From a virus, in the IMG/VR virus record IMGVR_UViG_3300037189_018318, positions 1-64,000 of that record: 64,000 bases of DNA; one strand, 5' to 3'. Position numbers and translations under genes: made by a program. How positions within the stretch are numbered: the stretch's first letter is position 1; every line of letters starts with the position of its first letter. Shown here piece after piece: positions 61,447 to 64,000 of this stretch. The notes beneath the pieces are model-generated. The model saw only the letters and a program-made list of their open reading frames with translations, had not been told where the DNA came from and made no database searches.

Positions 61447-62092
61447 AGTAGTTACATCCATTGTAGGTAATGGAAGGGATAGATTAACAGATAAAATTAT
61501 TAAGGAAGATAATGTTGAATATGTTGCTTACACTGAACAACATTCAGATTTGTGGACAGTTAAACCTCCCTGTAACATCTTTAACGAAAATAAAAAGAAT
61601 GCTAAGATACATAAGATATTAATTCATCAGTACGAACCTTGTGATGTATCTATTTGGATGGATGGAAATGTAGATATTTTAAAACCCCCTACTCAAGTAG
61701 TAAATGAATTACTAGGCGATGCGGATATAGCAATTTGTAGACACCCTAAACGAACTAATGAATTAGAAGAAGGCGCTCATATCATAAAAGAAAAAGTAGA
61801 ACGAGAGGGTATAGTTTTAAAACAACTTAAGAAGTATAAAGAAGATAAACAATATATGCTTTATACTCCAGACTTACTTTGTTTTGCTACAGTTCTAATA
61901 AGAAGACATACCAAAGAAGTTGAAGCTTTTAACAATCATTGGTGGTCTGAAATAACAACAGGGTCATTCAGAGATCAAATATCACTTCCTTATGTTATTA
62001 GCAAACATAAGTTAAAGTATAATATTTTTAGCAATAATGAACTTAATGAAAACTTTTTAAGAGTTCATCACGAACCTATTAGATATTCTTAA
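61436..62092 (+). CDS. DUF616-like glycosyltransferase candidate
   Basis: This 218-residue protein has KVVTSIVGNGRDRLTDKIIK, DVEYVAYTE-type start (NVEYVAYTEQHSDLWTV), and CDVSIWMDGNVDILKPP, a WMDGNxD motif near residue 72 characteristic of the DUF616 family. ADIAICRHPKRTNELEEGAH and RDQISLPYVISKHKL follow in the same order. It closes the second cassette and converges on the small protein at 62079 with a 14-base overlap. Confidence 0.68.
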   Translation: MNIKVVTSIVGNGRDRLTDKIIKEDNVEYVAYTEQHSDLWTVKPPCNIFNENKKNAKIHKILIHQYEPCDVSIWMDGNVDILKPPTQVVNELLGDADIAICRHPKRTNELEEGAHIIKEKVEREGIVLKQLKKYKEDKQYMLYTPDLLCFATVLIRRHTKEVEAFNNHWWSEITTGSFRDQISLPYVISKHKLKYNIFSNNELNENFLRVHHEPIRYS

Positions 62093-62348
62093 CCCAAGGA
62101 ATAGAAGAAAGAGAAAGAACTTCTACCAATTTAGCAGAAGCTGTTTCATTAGTCCAATTACCTGCTGAGGTATATTCATCATCACCTTTCCAGAGATAAA
62201 CACTTAAAGGTAATTCAGGTATTTTAGCTATAATCTCTTTATCAGAAAAAGAATCTATAATTTTTACATCAGTAATTGAACTAATATCTAAATTAATTTT
62301 TTGTTCTGGTTTGACAACAATATATTGTGTTGGTATTGTAATTTCCAT
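62079..62348 (-). CDS. small tail-region protein, 89 aa
   Basis: It begins MEITIPTQYIVVKPEQKINL and ends with LSVYLWKGDDEYTSAGNWTN, then a polar helix. This YLWxGxEYxxAGxW pattern is found in small proteins next to tail-fibre genes of environmental phages. It has a perfect TATAAATA box before its start, within the stop region of the fibre gene. Confidence 0.62.
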   Translation of the reverse strand: MEITIPTQYIVVKPEQKINLDISSITDVKIIDSFSDKEIIAKIPELPLSVYLWKGDDEYTSAGNWTNETASAKLVEVLSLSSIPWVKNI

Positions 62349-62357
62349 ATTTTTTAA

Positions 62358-62365
62358 TATTTATA
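62358..62365 (-). promoter_or_regulatory. TATAAATA late promoter
   Basis: The minus strand reads TATAAATA exactly, 9 bases before the ATG at 62348. It is the only full match to the T4 late core I found before a gene in this window. It would drive the small tail-region protein. Confidence 0.6.
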
Positions 62366-64000
62366 CTAGCTAGGATAATATGGCACCATTCCAAGATAAT
62401 AACCGTTAGCATCGTAAATAGGAAATTTGCCTATTGGTCCGCCATTTGGATAACTAGAATAATATGTACATACACCAATATTTCCCATAACTCTTAAATT
62501 GTTTACATAGGTAACATTACATTCACTACCAACCGACATATTACTACCTATAACAAATATATTTTCACCAGAACTAATTGTATTATTACTTCCTAATATA
62601 CCGGTATTAGTTGAGAAATGTATATAATTATTTTCTCCTCCTAATATGGTAGACTTATCCCCTCCTGTATGATTATTTTTTCCACCAAGAATACTTGAAT
62701 AAGTGGCTATTATTCTATTTTTTCTTCCACCACCTACAAAAGAATAGTGCCCATAAGCTTCATTATAACATCCGCCTACAACAGCTGAATGTCCCAACCA
62801 GGTTTTATTATATTTTCCCCCTCCGATAAAAGAATAATCTCCTGTAGCAATATTACATCTACCTCCAAATACAGATGAAGCCCAGGTGCAAGCAACATTT
62901 CCAGCTCCACCTCCTATAGTTGAAAATCTACCATAAGCGGTATTATAGGCTCCACCACTTATAGTTGTTTCATATCCACAAGCATTATTACAATAGCCCC
63001 CTTGAATAACAGAATATTTTCCGTCATAACAATCACACCCACCTATTATACAATTATATTTACCTCCACCTATTATGCTGCAATTTCTCCAAATAGCATT
63101 ATTTCCTCCACCAATAATAGCAGACCCAGCACCCTCACCAATAGTATTGCACATACCTCCTAATATTATAGATAAAGGATCTGTACATATATTGTTACAA
63201 CATCCACCTCCAATATATGAACAATCCGCGTGTGTACAGTTAAAAGCTCCTCCTCCTATAAAAGAGTACCAACCAGAAGCGCTATTAGCTGTTCCTCCGA
63301 CAACACTAGAATAATCTCCAGAAACTGTATTACCCCCTCCACCTCCTGCATGTGATGCATATCCCAGAGCACTATTGGTATTGCCACCTGCTACAGTAGC
63401 AAAACTTATACAAGCCCTGTTATGTGCCCCTCCCCCAACACTAGCAAAATCACCAAAAGTAACATTATTATATCCGCCCGCAATATTAGAATAACATCCA
63501 TCAGCAGTATTAGAGTCCCCTCCTCCTATACTAGCATAATTACAACAGGCTTTATTATAAGATCCTCCTGCTATATTAGATACACGCCCATAAGTAGTGT
63601 TGCGACAACCACCAGATATATTAGAATATTCTACAGAAGCATTATTAGAAGCTCCACCAGCAACATTAGAATAATCGCAAGTAGTATTACCGAAACCCCC
63701 GGCAATATTAGAATAAATTCCAGAAGCGGTATTAACAACCCCACCTGCAATATTAGAATAACACCCACTAGTTGTGTTGCTTCCATATATTGGTAATATT
63801 CTTGTGTTATCAGCACCATATTTATAAACTATACTACTTAGTCTAGCAAATATAGATCCTGTGATTTTAGTATCTGCTAAAGATGTAATCCAAGAAGGAT
63901 TAGAATAAGAATTGTTGGTATAAACATTATTAGATCCTAATAATACACCATTAGCATATACAGCAGTTGCTGCAGAAATAGTACCAAATACAGTTAATGC
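62366..64000 (-). CDS. large repeat fibre protein (N-terminus beyond window)
   Basis: The frame is open from the right edge to a stop at 62366, giving at least 544 residues; the ATG at 63154 is internal. The N-terminal part visible contains WITSLADTKITGSIFARL, a phrase common in phage fibres. From about 63760 to 62615 come roughly two dozen 15-residue repeats of the type YSNIAGGxxNTASGx, similar to YadA head and other trimeric beta-roll adhesins. Several repeats have Cys. The C-terminus (NLRVMGNIGVCTYYSSYPNG, then PIYDANGYYLG) shows no intramolecular chaperone domain. It is probably a trimeric fibre for host binding. Confidence 0.82.
   Translation of the reverse strand, partial: ALTVFGTISAATAVYANGVLLGSNNVYTNNSYSNPSWITSLADTKITGSIFARLSSIVYKYGADNTRILPIYGSNTTSGCYSNIAGGVVNTASGIYSNIAGGFGNTTCDYSNVAGGASNNASVEYSNISGGCRNTTYGRVSNIAGGSYNKACCNYASIGGGDSNTADGCYSNIAGGYNNVTFGDFASVGGGAHNRACISFATVAGGNTNSALGYASHAGGGGGNTVSGDYSSVVGGTANSASGWYSFIGGGAFNCTHADCSYIGGGCCNNICTDPLSIILGGMCNTIGEGAGSAIIGGGNNAIWRNCSIIGGGKYNCIIGGCDCYDGKYSVIQGGYCNNACGYETTISGGAYNTAYGRFSTIGGGAGNVACTWASSVFGGRCNIATGDYSFIGGGKYNKTWLGHSAVVGGCYNEAYGHYSFVGGGRKNRIIATYSSILGGKNNHTGGDKSTILGGENNYIHFSTNTGILGSNNTISSGENIFVIGSNMSVGSECNVTYVNNLRVMGNIGVCTYYSSYPNGGPIGKFPIYDANGYYLGMVPYYPS
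62615..63760 (-). repeat. degenerate 45-base tandem repeats in the fibre gene
   Basis: About two dozen units code a 15-residue motif with a conserved GG, an N two or three residues after it, and S/A-I/V before it. The units vary in sequence, often with Cys, so they are ancient or under selection to vary. Frame conservation shows that they are coding repeats, not CRISPR or satellite DNA. Confidence 0.8.

Noticed and set aside
62366-63154. Fibre gene starting at the ATG at 63154
   Set aside because: The same frame continues to the right edge without a stop and codes the same repeats, so the ATG is internal.
63422-63796. Open frame on the plus strand within the fibre gene
   Set aside because: It is the reverse reading of the 45-base repeats and gives a low-complexity Ile/Ser/Thr chain. 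The minus-strand frame is the real one and is open across the whole region.

Overview
The window is part of the genome of an AT-rich, contractile-tailed double-stranded DNA phage of the wider T4 superfamily. It carries a recognisable T4-type core: sheath, tube, tube cap, hub and spike genes, and a gp17-like terminase. It also has gp32-, gp41-, gp43-, gp45-, gp46-, gp47- and gp55-like genes and UvsX, UvsW and a probable UvsY. The proteins look diverged from T4 itself and closer in style to environmental (marine or freshwater) T4-like phages. The host cannot be named from the sequence. I saw no tRNA, rRNA, CRISPR array, insertion sequence or integrase.

Layout. About 0.5-19.7 kb on the plus strand is a virion block: tail sheath, tail tube, tube-fold adaptors, a gp26-like baseplate protein, a long tape-measure candidate, tube cap, a LysM/gp53-like wedge protein, terminase large subunit, gp27-like hub, gp5-like OB protein and a central spike with a histidine-rich tip. 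Two minus-strand genes sit inside it: an unknown at 9.5 kb and a dNMP-kinase-like gene at 14.4 kb. From 19.7 to 54.3 kb the minus strand holds replication, recombination and nucleotide genes. Scattered among them are four genes of a 7-deazaguanine DNA-modification route: FolE2, a QueD-like protein, QueE and a DpdA-like transglycosylase. No QueC is in the window.

Between the two halves of the Rad50/Mre11-like nuclease (gp46 at 36.8 kb, gp47 at 50.8 kb) lies a 12-kb cassette of glycosyltransferases, FkbM-type and other methyltransferases and a sugar epimerase. From 54.4 to 62.1 kb the plus strand has a GIY-YIG-like protein, a double zinc-finger protein, an IPT-like protein, and a second glycan cassette with a heptosyltransferase-like protein, FkbM methyltransferase, sulfotransferase, GSCFA/SGNH-like protein and three glycosyltransferases. 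The right end (minus strand) is a large fibre protein built of about two dozen 15-residue repeats, cut by the window edge, followed by a small tail-region protein.

How they may work together. The gp55-like factor suggests T4-style late transcription, and TATAAATA-like boxes lie before several virion genes. The deazaguanine genes probably protect phage DNA from restriction. The two glycan cassettes suggest the phage builds or alters a methylated, possibly sulfated glycan, either on its virion or on the host surface; neither is proven by sequence alone.
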